The notes under the pieces were generated by a model that had not been told where the DNA came from, ran no database searches, and worked only from the letters and a program-made list of their open reading frames with translations. DNA of 64,000 bases from Clostridium sp. BJN0013 (GTDB lineage Bacteria; Bacillota; Clostridia; Clostridiales; Clostridiaceae): positions 1,488,001-1,552,000 of the forward strand of contig NZ_CP162495.1 of NCBI RefSeq assembly GCF_040939125.1. The letters are read 5' to 3'. Each line of letters opens with the position of its first letter. Position 1 is the first letter of the stretch. Shown here piece after piece: positions 56,266 through 64,000 of the stretch. A program made the position numbers and the translations under genes.

Positions 56266-56449
56266 CGTCATCTTCAGCATAAATTGTAGAAATTAGGGGG
56301 GGAAATCTAATAATTTGTTCAGGTTTCTTAAAATAAATTTGCATGTTCCAAATATTATTTATATAATAATTTTAAAGTTGTATGCCTTCTTTTAATTGGT
56401 AGAGGGTATTTTTTCTTAGAACAGCACAGGTATTTGAAGGAGGAATTTT

Positions 56450-58399
56450 GTGGGAGATAAAATAAGCAGTGTTTATGATGTTAATTCATTAACTTCATTA
56501 GAAAAACTTGAACCAGTACGTGTTAGGCCAGGTATGTATATAGGATCTACCGGCAGCAAAGGTCTTCACCATTGCATATGGGAAATACTAGACAATTCCA
56601 TAGATGAAGTTTCCAATGGATTTGGAGATAAGGTATGTGTAACACTAAATGAGGATGGAAGTGTATCTGTAATAGATAATGGCAGGGGGATACCTACAGG
56701 AATTCATCCTGTAACCAAAAAAAATGGAGTTGAAATGGTATTTACATCCCTTCACACAGGAGGTAAATTTAATAATGATATATATAAGACTTCTGGAGGA
56801 CTCCATGGAGTTGGAGGAGCAGTAGTAAATGCCCTTTCCAGCTGGATGGAAGTGGAAGTTAAACAAAATGGACATATATATAAACAAAGATTTGAATATA
56901 CCTATGATAAAACACTTAAAAAAAATATGCCTGGGACGCCTGTAACAGATCTTAAAATAATAGGAAATACGAATGAGACAGGAACTAGGGTTACATTTAT
57001 GCCGGATAATAAAGTATTTTCTACAATAGATTTTAAATTGGATGTAATAGAGGAAAGATTGAAAGAACTGGCTTTTCAGAATAAAGGTATAACCTTAAAA
57101 TTTATACATTGGGAAGAAAAAAATAAAGTTGAAAAAGAATATCACTCAGAGAGAGGACTTTTGGATTTTATAGAATATTTAAATGAAAGTAAAACCCCTC
57201 TTCACAAAGATCCTATATTATTTCAAGGAGAGAGAAGTGTTGAAGGTATAAAAATGAAAGGGGAAGTGTGTATTCAGTTTACGGATTCTACTACATATCA
57301 CATAGCAAGCTATGTAAATAATATTCCTACTACAGAATCGGGGACTCATGAGAGTGGGTTTAAAACAGGTATGACCAGAGCCTTTAAAGAGTGGGCTAAA
57401 AAATTAAATTTATCAAAGGAAAAAGATAGAGAATTTGAAGGAGAAGACTTAAGAGAGGGAATGACAGCCATAGTTAAGGTAAGTATAAATAATCCTGTAT
57501 TTGAAGGTCAGACTAAAACAAAGCTTGGAAATAGCGAGGCGTATACTATAATGAATGATCTTTCTTATATCAAGCTTTCAGAGTGGATAGAAGATAATAA
57601 AAATACTGCAGCTATTATAATAAATAATGCCCTTCATGCTGCCGCAAGGAGAGAAAAAATAAAAAAGATAAATGATGCAGAAAAGAAGAAGGTAGGTAGA
57701 GGGGCGGCACCTCTTGCGGGTAAAATTGCAGTATGTACTTTAAAGGATCCTTTAAAATGTGAATTTATAGTGGTGGAAGGAGATTCTGCGGGAGGATCTG
57801 CAAAGCAGGCAAGGGATAGAAGATTTCAGACCATAATGCCCTCCAAGGGAAAAATAATGAATACAGAAAAACAAAAGCTGGAAAATGTTCTAGGCAGTGA
57901 AGAGCTAAAAATATTTAATACTGCCATAGGTACGGGAATACTGAAAAATTATAATGAAAAGGATCTTAAATATGACAAAATTATAATATTAAGTGATGCG
58001 GATGTGGATGGATACCATATAAGAGCTCTTTGGATGACTTATATATATAGATACATGAGAGAACTTATTTTAAATGGACACCTTTATATAGCATTACCTC
58101 CCCTTTATAAGGTGTATAAACAGGCAAAAGGCAAAGAGGTAGTCAAGTATGCCTACAGTGATGATCAGCTCCTGCAGGCAAAAAAGGAAATCGGTTCTAA
58201 AGCTTTGATACAGAGATACAAAGGTTTGGGGGAAATGAATTCGGATCAGCTGTGGGATACTACTTTAAATCCCGAAAGCAGGACACTTCAGCAGATAACC
58301 GTAGATGATGTGGTAAAGGCAGAAAAGATGGTATCTTTACTTATGGGAGACGTGGTAGCACCTAGAAAAAAATATATGTACAAATATGCAGAATTTTAG
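56450..58399 (+). CDS. parE: DNA topoisomerase IV subunit B
   Basis: This 649-residue ATPase subunit of a type IIA topoisomerase has a GHKL domain with LDNSIDEVSNG (Mg-binding Asn), IDNGRGIP and GGLHGVGGAVVNALS. A transducer domain is followed by a TOPRIM region: FIVVEGDSAGGSAKQARDR, and DADVDGYHI for the metal acids. The start is GTG after AAGGAGG. GyrB is a close relative, but the pairing with an adjacent parC-like gene away from dnaA/recF supports topoisomerase IV. It separates daughter chromosomes with ParC. Confidence 0.85.
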   Translation: MGDKISSVYDVNSLTSLEKLEPVRVRPGMYIGSTGSKGLHHCIWEILDNSIDEVSNGFGDKVCVTLNEDGSVSVIDNGRGIPTGIHPVTKKNGVEMVFTSLHTGGKFNNDIYKTSGGLHGVGGAVVNALSSWMEVEVKQNGHIYKQRFEYTYDKTLKKNMPGTPVTDLKIIGNTNETGTRVTFMPDNKVFSTIDFKLDVIEERLKELAFQNKGITLKFIHWEEKNKVEKEYHSERGLLDFIEYLNESKTPLHKDPILFQGERSVEGIKMKGEVCIQFTDSTTYHIASYVNNIPTTESGTHESGFKTGMTRAFKEWAKKLNLSKEKDREFEGEDLREGMTAIVKVSINNPVFEGQTKTKLGNSEAYTIMNDLSYIKLSEWIEDNKNTAAIIINNALHAAARREKIKKINDAEKKKVGRGAAPLAGKIAVCTLKDPLKCEFIVVEGDSAGGSAKQARDRRFQTIMPSKGKIMNTEKQKLENVLGSEELKIFNTAIGTGILKNYNEKDLKYDKIIILSDADVDGYHIRALWMTYIYRYMRELILNGHLYIALPPLYKVYKQAKGKEVVKYAYSDDQLLQAKKEIGSKALIQRYKGLGEMNSDQLWDTTLNPESRTLQQITVDDVVKAEKMVSLLMGDVVAPRKKYMYKYAEF

Positions 58400-58552
58400 A
58401 CAATTCACAAAGCACAATTCAAAATTCACAATGCACAGTTCACAATTGGTGAAATTTTGCCCAAGGCAAAGTCGATTTAATTAGTTTTTCAGCATATGCT
58501 GAGAAACTTCTATAATTGTGAATCATGAACTGTAAATTGTGAATTGAAAAGA
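58400..58552. repeat. Inverted repeat between parE and parC
   Basis: Two tracts of the 'AATTGTGAATTG' theme face each other. The left one (58402-58447) carries ATTCACAATGCACAGTTCAC, and the right one (58514-58548) AATTGTGAATCATGAACTG and TAAATTGTGAATTG. They can fold into a long imperfect hairpin around a 65-base centre that holds its own CAGCATATGCTG palindrome. It is noncoding and could shape parE-parC mRNA. Confidence 0.65.
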
Positions 58553-58563
58553 GGAGGATTTTC

Positions 58564-61422
58564 TTGGCAAAAAATACATCAATTCCAAAAGATAATAATA
58601 TAATAAAAATTCCAATAGAGGAAGCAATGCCGGATAACTATATTCCCTATGCTGTGGAAGTGGCAAAAGACAGGGCACTTCCCGATGTAAGAGATGGATT
58701 AAAACCTGTACATAGAAGAATAATATATGGAGCATATATGTTAAAGGCATTTCCAGACAGACCCTATTATAAATCTGCAAGGATAGTGGGAGATATACTT
58801 GGAAAATATCATCCACATGGAGATACCTCTGTTTATGATGCCATGGTAATACTGGCTCAGAATTTTACAACCAAAATGCCTATTATAGACGGCCACGGCA
58901 ATTGGGGAAGTCAGGATGGAGATAGTGCTGCAGCCATGCGTTATACAGAAGCAAGGCTCACACCTATTGCCATGGAAATGGTGAGAGATATAGAAAAAGA
59001 TGTAGTAAATATGGTAGATAATTATTCAGGTTCTGAAAAAGAACCGGAAGTACTTCCTGCCAGGTATCCTAATTTACTTGTAAATGGAGCTTTCGGGATA
59101 GCAGTGGGACTTGCAACTAATATTCCACCTCATAATTTAAAAGAAGTAATAGAAGCTGCCTGTGCTTATATTGACTGTGAGGATATAAGTACGGAAGAGC
59201 TTATGGAGTACATTAAAGGACCTGATTTACCCACGGGGGGAATAATTATAGGGAGAAAATCCCTGGTTTCCGCCTATACCACAGGAGAGGGTAGGGCTAC
59301 TTTGAGGGCTAAAACTTCCATAGAAAAATTGGATAATGGCAGACTTGGAATAGTTATAACAGAATTTCCCTACAGGAGAAGTAAGGCCAGGTTACTTCAG
59401 ACTATTTCAGAGATGACAGCAGATAAAAGGCACATGAAAGCCCTGGAACCTATATCCGATATAAGAGATGAGTCTGATAGAAATGGTATAAGAGCGGTAA
59501 TAGAATTAAAGAAATCTACAGATAAAAATTTAGCTGAAAAAGTTTTAAAATACTTGTTGAAAAAAACGGATCTGCAGTGCAATATATTTTTTAATATGGT
59601 GGCTCTGGCGGATGGAAAGCCTGTTACCTTGGGATTAAAGTCTATGTTGAAATACTATATAGAATATCAGAAACAAATTATAAAAAGAAGAACTGAAAAG
59701 GAATTAGAAGGGGCAAAAGCCAGATTTCATATTGTAGAAGGATTTATAAAAGCCATTGGACTTATGGATGAAATTATAAAGACTATCAGAAGTTCAAAAT
59801 CAAAAAAAGATGCTAATTCAAATCTTATGGAAAAGTTCAAATTTACCAGGGAACAGTCAGAGGCTATTTTGGAACTTATGCTTTATAGACTTACAGGACT
59901 TGAAATAGTATCTTTTGAAAAGGAACATAGGGAACTTTTAAAAACTATAAAAAAACTTACAAAAATATTGGATAGTGAAAAGGAAATTTTAAAAGTTATA
60001 AAAAAGGAACTGAAAGAAATTGCAGAAAAATATGGAGATGAAAGAAAAACTCTTATTATTGAAGAGGAAGAAGAGGCAAAAATAGATGTGGAAGAAATTT
60101 TAGTAGATGAGGATATAGTTATTACCATGTCCAAGGAAGCATTTATAAAGAGAATTTCTTTGAAAAGTTACAATCGTTCTAGCCGGGAAGTTAAGGATAT
60201 AGAATATAGAGAGGGAGATTTTAATAAATATATTATAAATTCCAGTACAAAAGATACAATTATGTTTTTTACTGACAAAGGAAATATGTATAAAATAAAG
60301 GGAATTGATATTCCAGAATTTAAGTGGAGAGAAAAAGGAGAAAAACTGGAGAATATAATAAAAGGTATTGATCTTTCAGAAGAAAATATTGTGGCAGTTT
60401 ATGGTATAGAGGATTTTAATTTACCACAGGATTTAATATTTTTCACTAACATGGCAGGTATAAAGAGAACTGAAATGAATGCATTTGTTACAAAGTATAC
60501 AAAACTTATGGCATTGAGGCTAAAAAGGGGAGAAGAACTTATAGATGTAAAACTTGTAGATAGAAGTAAGACTATAGACTTTATTAGGGCAGAAACAAAA
60601 GTTGGACTTAAATTTACTGTAAAAGTACCAGAGCTCGATTTAGAAGATAGAAGTATAGTTACCACAGAACTTTTTTCTTTGGTTAAAGAGGATAAGGTAA
60701 TAAAAATGGATTTTTCAGAAAAGCCTGAGTGCAAAACATTTCATATAAATGTAAATAAATCAGGGATAATTAAAACTTCAAATAGCAGCAGAGCTTTTAA
60801 AGGTGTATTTACAAATTCCTCAAGCACTATATTGATATTTACAGCTTGTGGAAAAGTTTTTTCCATGCCTTCTTTTATGTTTGGAGAAATTGAAAATAAT
60901 AGAATAAACATTGAAAAATTAATGGGAATAAGTGCTTCAAATATATTAAAAATGATTTCTGTGGAAAATTTTAATCATGGATATATTTATTTTTTTACTA
61001 AATATGGTATGATAAAAAAGACAGAACTTAATGAGTTTAAAGATATAAATGGATGGAGTATGATACATAAATTCAAAAACAATGAAGATTTTCTTGTAAA
61101 TGTAGAGTATGGTGAAGAAAAAAATGAAATACTTTTGATAACTGAAAAAGGCATGGCTATAAAATTTCAGGGGGATTCCATAAATTCTATGGGAAAATCA
61201 GCCTCTGGAGTAACAGCTATAAATTTAAAGGAAGAAGATAGTGTAATATACTCTGTAATTATGGAAGAAAAAATAAATTACAAGTTAAATTTAACTTCTG
61301 TAAAAGGAAATAAAAAACAAATAAAATCAAAAGATATTGCCCTGCAGAATAGGGGAGGTAAAGGTTCAAATATTATGCTTGTAGTTATGGAGGATAGAAT
61401 TTTGGAGGTTAAACCGGTATAA
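58564..61422 (+). CDS. parC: DNA topoisomerase IV subunit A
   Basis: This 952-residue breakage-reunion subunit has ALPDVRDGLKPVHRRI, KYHPHGDTSVYDAMV and AAMRYTEARL, which supplies the catalytic tyrosine, with LPARYPNLLVNGAFGIAVG. A coiled tower region (about 340-500) precedes a C-terminal beta-pinwheel from about 515. The protein is longer than typical ParC (750-820). The last blade holds LQNRGGKGSN, close to the GyrA box QRRGGKG, so a gyrase-like wrapping activity cannot be ruled out. The TTG start follows GAGGAGG. Confidence 0.85.
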   Translation: MAKNTSIPKDNNIIKIPIEEAMPDNYIPYAVEVAKDRALPDVRDGLKPVHRRIIYGAYMLKAFPDRPYYKSARIVGDILGKYHPHGDTSVYDAMVILAQNFTTKMPIIDGHGNWGSQDGDSAAAMRYTEARLTPIAMEMVRDIEKDVVNMVDNYSGSEKEPEVLPARYPNLLVNGAFGIAVGLATNIPPHNLKEVIEAACAYIDCEDISTEELMEYIKGPDLPTGGIIIGRKSLVSAYTTGEGRATLRAKTSIEKLDNGRLGIVITEFPYRRSKARLLQTISEMTADKRHMKALEPISDIRDESDRNGIRAVIELKKSTDKNLAEKVLKYLLKKTDLQCNIFFNMVALADGKPVTLGLKSMLKYYIEYQKQIIKRRTEKELEGAKARFHIVEGFIKAIGLMDEIIKTIRSSKSKKDANSNLMEKFKFTREQSEAILELMLYRLTGLEIVSFEKEHRELLKTIKKLTKILDSEKEILKVIKKELKEIAEKYGDERKTLIIEEEEEAKIDVEEILVDEDIVITMSKEAFIKRISLKSYNRSSREVKDIEYREGDFNKYIINSSTKDTIMFFTDKGNMYKIKGIDIPEFKWREKGEKLENIIKGIDLSEENIVAVYGIEDFNLPQDLIFFTNMAGIKRTEMNAFVTKYTKLMALRLKRGEELIDVKLVDRSKTIDFIRAETKVGLKFTVKVPELDLEDRSIVTTELFSLVKEDKVIKMDFSEKPECKTFHINVNKSGIIKTSNSSRAFKGVFTNSSSTILIFTACGKVFSMPSFMFGEIENNRINIEKLMGISASNILKMISVENFNHGYIYFFTKYGMIKKTELNEFKDINGWSMIHKFKNNEDFLVNVEYGEEKNEILLITEKGMAIKFQGDSINSMGKSASGVTAINLKEEDSVIYSVIMEEKINYKLNLTSVKGNKKQIKSKDIALQNRGGKGSNIMLVVMEDRILEVKPV

Positions 61423-61431
61423 AATTATTTT

Positions 61432-61524
61432 TAATTAAGAGTTAAGAATGAATAGTTAAGAGTAAAAGAGAGATTTTTTTAACTTTGTTAAAAAAATTAA
61501 CCATAACTCTTAACTAATAACTAT
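61432..61524. repeat. Folded repeat 'AGTTAAGAGT', copy A
   Basis: Outer arms AGTTAAGAGT (61454-61463) and ACTCTTAACT (61506-61515) enclose an inner perfect hairpin, TTTTTTTAAC-TTT-GTTAAAAAAA. It lies between parC and the DJ-1 gene. Copy B follows that gene in the same orientation. Confidence 0.65.
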
Positions 61525-61543
61525 AAAAAGAGGTGTTCTTATA

Positions 61544-62107
61544 ATGAAAAAAGTTATAATTTTACTTGCTGAAGGTTTTGAGGAAATAGAAGCTTTAACT
61601 TGTGTAGATGTTCTAAGAAGAGGAAATATAGAATGTAAAATTTGTTCTATAAATTCTAAAGAAGATGTAAAAGGGGCACATGGTATAATAGTGAAAGTAG
61701 ATAGTTTATTGAAAAATATAAATGAAGATGAATACCATGCAGTTATACTCCCGGGAGGTATGCCAGGAGCAGTAAATTTAAGGGACAATGAAAAAGTCAT
61801 AGAGATTGTAAGAAAGTTTGATAGAGAAAATAAAATAATAGCTGCAATATGTGCAGCACCTATAGTTTTAAAAAAGGCGGGAATAATTTATAACAGAAAA
61901 GTAACTTCTTATCCTGGATTTGAAGAGGAACTTCAAGCTTATAATTACAGTGAAGAAATTGTAGTTCAAGAAGGAAATTTAATAACAAGCAGAGGGCCTG
62001 CTACAGCCGTATATTTTACTTTTAAAATTTTAGAAAACCTTGTTGATAAAAATATTGTAGAAAATTTAAAGAAAGATTTGCTTTTAGATTTAGTTAAGAA
62101 TGAATAG
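61544..62107 (+). CDS. DJ-1/PfpI family protein
   Basis: The product has 187 residues. The nucleophile is Cys103 in the elbow AAICAAPIVL, with conserved acids in AEGFEEIEAL (E14/E15) and HAVILPGGMPGAVNL. YajL/DJ-1 relatives act as deglycase, glyoxalase or redox chaperones; which applies is unknown. The last codons (LVKNE and stop) are read from a repeat element (GTTAAGAATGAATAG) that also occurs upstream of the gene, so the natural C terminus may have been altered slightly. The ribosome site is AAAGAGG. Confidence 0.88.
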   Translation: MKKVIILLAEGFEEIEALTCVDVLRRGNIECKICSINSKEDVKGAHGIIVKVDSLLKNINEDEYHAVILPGGMPGAVNLRDNEKVIEIVRKFDRENKIIAAICAAPIVLKKAGIIYNRKVTSYPGFEEELQAYNYSEEIVVQEGNLITSRGPATAVYFTFKILENLVDKNIVENLKKDLLLDLVKNE

Positions 62108-62242
62108 TTAGGAGTAAAGGATAAATTTTTTTTAACTTTGTTAAAAAAATTTAAATGTATATTTTAAGATTTTCTGAAGTTTTAATGAAAGAAAATCAAC
62201 CATAACTCTTGACTTTTAACTCATAACTCTTAACTTTTAAGG
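62090..62242. repeat. Folded repeat 'AGTTAAGAGT', copy B, with insertion
   Basis: TTAAGAATGAATAGTTAGGA and the inner TTTTTTTTAAC-TTT-GTTAAAAAAA hairpin match copy A. About 48 extra bases follow, and then ACCATAACTCTTGACTTTTA, with a further ATAACTCTTAAC. It starts inside the DJ-1 coding region and ends just ahead of the peptidase ribosome site. Confidence 0.65.
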
Positions 62243-62253
62243 CAGGTGAAACA

Positions 62254-63489
62254 GTGGAGAAGTATGTATTTGATAATGGACTAAAGTTAATATATGAGCA
62301 TAGGCCTGGGAAAGTATCTTCTGTTTGTATAGGATTTGGTGCAGGAGCTTTAGAAGAAGGGGAATATTTTTCGAAAGGTACTGCCCATGCACTGGAGCAT
62401 GTTATATCAAAGGGTACTAAAAAGAGAAGTGAGGATGATATAAATATCCAGCTTGACAGGATATTTGGATTTGAAAATGCCATGACAAATTACCCCTATA
62501 CCATTTATTATGGAACTTGCTTTTCAGAAGATCTGCATAAAGGAATTGAATTATACAGCGATATGATTTTAAATGCTTCTTTTCCAAAGACGGGTTTTAA
62601 AGAAGAAATGAATATAATATTTCAGGAATTAAAAGAATGGAAGGATAATGCCTACCAGTACTGTGAAGATTTGCTTTTTAAAAATTCATTTAAGTTAAGG
62701 CGCATAAGAGAAACTATAATAGGAAGTGAACACAGTATTAAAAATATAACTTTAGATGAAATAAAGAGATTTTATCATAAATTTTATGTGCCTGAAAACT
62801 GTGTTATATGTATTTGTTCTTCTCTGGAGTTTAATTATATATGTGATCTTTTAGAGAATTATTTTGGACATTGGAAAAAAAGTCATGAGAAAAGTTTTAT
62901 GGAATTTGATAAAAATTCAAACGTACTATATGAAAAAAATAAAAAAGGTATATTTGTAGAGAATGTGCCGGGTATAAAAGGGGTAAAAATACAATATATA
63001 TTTGATATTCATCATTTGAATTTCAGAGAAACTAGGGTCCTTTCTGTATTTAATACTATTTTTGGTCAGGGAGGGGGAAGTTTGCTTTTCAATGAGATAA
63101 GAACTTGTCAGGGTCTTGCCTATGAAGTGGGAAGCAGTATAAAAAATGAAAGGGGAATAAAGCTTTTTTCTATAAAAATAGGAACCTCTGTGGAAAATAT
63201 AGATAAAGTCATATCTACAGTAAACAATGTGGTACATAAGGTTAAGTATTCTACTTTGTATTTTGAAAACCAGGAAATAAAACATAAAATTAAAAGCATA
63301 AAACTAAAAGATGAAATTAAAAGAGAAAAATCTATTGAGTTCTGCAAGGAAAGTGTTATAAAAGAACTTATGAATGAGAATTATTTTCTGGACGAAAGAG
63401 AAGAAGCATGTAAAATTAAACCTGAGCATATAAATGAGATTGCCAATAAGTTTATGAATGAGCCTTCCATACAGATTTTGAGGGGATAG
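62254..63489 (+). CDS. M16-family zinc peptidase (pitrilysin/processing-peptidase-like)
   Basis: This 411-residue protein carries the inverted zinc motif HALEH (H45, E48, H49) and the distal ligand Glu125 in IIFQELKEW, 76 residues on, as in active M16 enzymes. A second, inactive-type half follows from about 210, with RTCQGLAYEVGSSI. The size matches bacterial YmxG/PqqL-like one-chain peptidases rather than the double-length insulysins. It has no signal peptide. The GTG start follows GGCAGGTG. The substrate is unknown. Confidence 0.9.
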   Translation: MEKYVFDNGLKLIYEHRPGKVSSVCIGFGAGALEEGEYFSKGTAHALEHVISKGTKKRSEDDINIQLDRIFGFENAMTNYPYTIYYGTCFSEDLHKGIELYSDMILNASFPKTGFKEEMNIIFQELKEWKDNAYQYCEDLLFKNSFKLRRIRETIIGSEHSIKNITLDEIKRFYHKFYVPENCVICICSSLEFNYICDLLENYFGHWKKSHEKSFMEFDKNSNVLYEKNKKGIFVENVPGIKGVKIQYIFDIHHLNFRETRVLSVFNTIFGQGGGSLLFNEIRTCQGLAYEVGSSIKNERGIKLFSIKIGTSVENIDKVISTVNNVVHKVKYSTLYFENQEIKHKIKSIKLKDEIKREKSIEFCKESVIKELMNENYFLDEREEACKIKPEHINEIANKFMNEPSIQILRG

Positions 63490-63524
63490 TGTTATAAAAG
63501 TATTTTTTGCAACTGGAAGGGGTG

Positions 63525-64000
63525 GTGGAATATTTGAAGAGAAAATGGATGCTTAAAAGGTGTAATAAAGATGTGAAGTGTATTTCAAAAAAAGCAGGAA
63601 TAAGTGAAGTTATGGCAACTATTCTTGCAAATAGAGGGATTGTAGAAGAAAAAGAAATAAAAGATTTTCTAAACCCCTCCATAGAAAATTTAAAAAATCC
63701 CATGCTTATGAAAGATATGGAAAAAGGTACGGATATAATATATAAAGCCATAATAGATAATAAAAACATAGCCATATATGGTGATTATGATGTGGATGGA
63801 GTAATGAGTACTTATATATTATACTGTGGACTTTTAAAATGTGGGGCAAAAGTCAAATATCACATACCAGATAGAATAGAAGAAGGTTATGGAATAAATA
63901 TAAAAAGTATAGAAAAATTAAAAGAAGAAGGATTTGAAGTTATAATAACCTGTGACAATGGTATTTCTGCACTGAATCAGGTTAAAAGAGCTAAAGAACT
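63525..64000 (+). CDS. recJ: Single-strand-specific exonuclease RecJ, 5' part
   Basis: The gene runs off the right edge; about 158 codons are visible. After LKRKWMLKRCNKD come DFLNPSIENLKNPMLM, the usual RecJ lead-in, and then the DHH-family motifs IAIYGDYDVDGVMSTY and ITCDNGISALNQV, which bind catalytic manganese. RecJ degrades 5'-ended single strands in recombination and mismatch repair. The exact start is unsure: GTG 63525 or TTG 63534 both follow the GGAAGGGGTGG site. Confidence 0.9.
   Translation, partial: MEYLKRKWMLKRCNKDVKCISKKAGISEVMATILANRGIVEEKEIKDFLNPSIENLKNPMLMKDMEKGTDIIYKAIIDNKNIAIYGDYDVDGVMSTYILYCGLLKCGAKVKYHIPDRIEEGYGINIKSIEKLKEEGFEVIITCDNGISALNQVKRAKE

Noticed and set aside
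56450-61422. gyrB-gyrA instead of parE-parC
   Set aside because: The genes lack the usual dnaA-recF context, the A subunit has only a degenerate GyrA-box-like LQNRGGKG at its very end, and the two-gene layout suits topoisomerase IV. Biochemistry could still overturn this.
1-64000. tRNA, rRNA genes, prophage or CRISPR
   Set aside because: Reading both strands showed no tRNA cloverleaf with a terminal CCA context, no rRNA segments, no phage genes and no regular repeat-spacer array.

Overview
The window is AT-rich, low-GC Gram-positive DNA. Strong AGGAGG-type ribosome binding sites, frequent GTG and TTG starts, Rho-independent terminators and Firmicutes-type leader RNAs (SAM-I, FMN, T-box) point to a Clostridium of cluster I. 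A CooS-type CO dehydrogenase operon and isopropylmalate-based leucine synthesis would fit a CO-using acetogen near C. ljungdahlii or C. autoethanogenum; that species-level placement is inference. No rRNA, tRNA or CRISPR array was seen.

Layout. 1-5.4 kb: a partial DMT transporter, a class-3-like aldehyde dehydrogenase, a ketopantoate-reductase family protein, a REC-CheX / CheX gene pair and an L,D-transpeptidase. 6-9 kb: a truncated phosphodiesterase, thyA-folA and a sigma-factor stub. 8.9-14.5 kb: a HAD-mannitol-phosphate dehydrogenase fusion driven from a consensus promoter set in a palindrome, an amidinotransferase-family protein, a MerR regulator and a CorC/HlyC protein. 14.6-27.5 kb: a sulfur and methionine island with three O-acetylhomoserine sulfhydrylase paralogues (one under a SAM-I riboswitch, one split by an IS5-family insertion), a LysR regulator, a MetE-like protein and an SsuABC/TauABC-type transporter. 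27.6-33.4 kb: a zinc-ribbon protein, a heterodimeric ABC exporter and a secreted transglutaminase-like protein with an in-frame stop. 33.4-37.5 kb: the FMN-riboswitch-controlled ribDEBAH operon. 37.6-42.2 kb: a Fur-box-preceded flavodoxin and a DUF3793-like gene, both frameshifted, then a DUF1002 protein, a NIF3/YqfO-like protein and a chemoreceptor. 42.2-47.2 kb: leuACDB behind two tandem T-boxes. 47.2-50.9 kb: a cooS-ferredoxin-FAD oxidoreductase operon on the minus strand. 51-56 kb: a DUF4342-type protein, an OmpR-type two-component pair and an orphan MASE3 sensor kinase. 56.4-64 kb: parE-parC, a DJ-1 family protein, an M16 peptidase and the start of recJ.

Four copies or fragments of one roughly 200-bp hairpin-ended repeat are scattered through the window, and one of them supplies the stop codon of a histidine kinase. 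Two further intergenic repeat types occur around parE-parC and the DJ-1 gene. Gene decay is frequent: a truncated phosphodiesterase, a sigma stub, an IS-split sulfhydrylase, a nonsense codon and two adjacent frameshifts.
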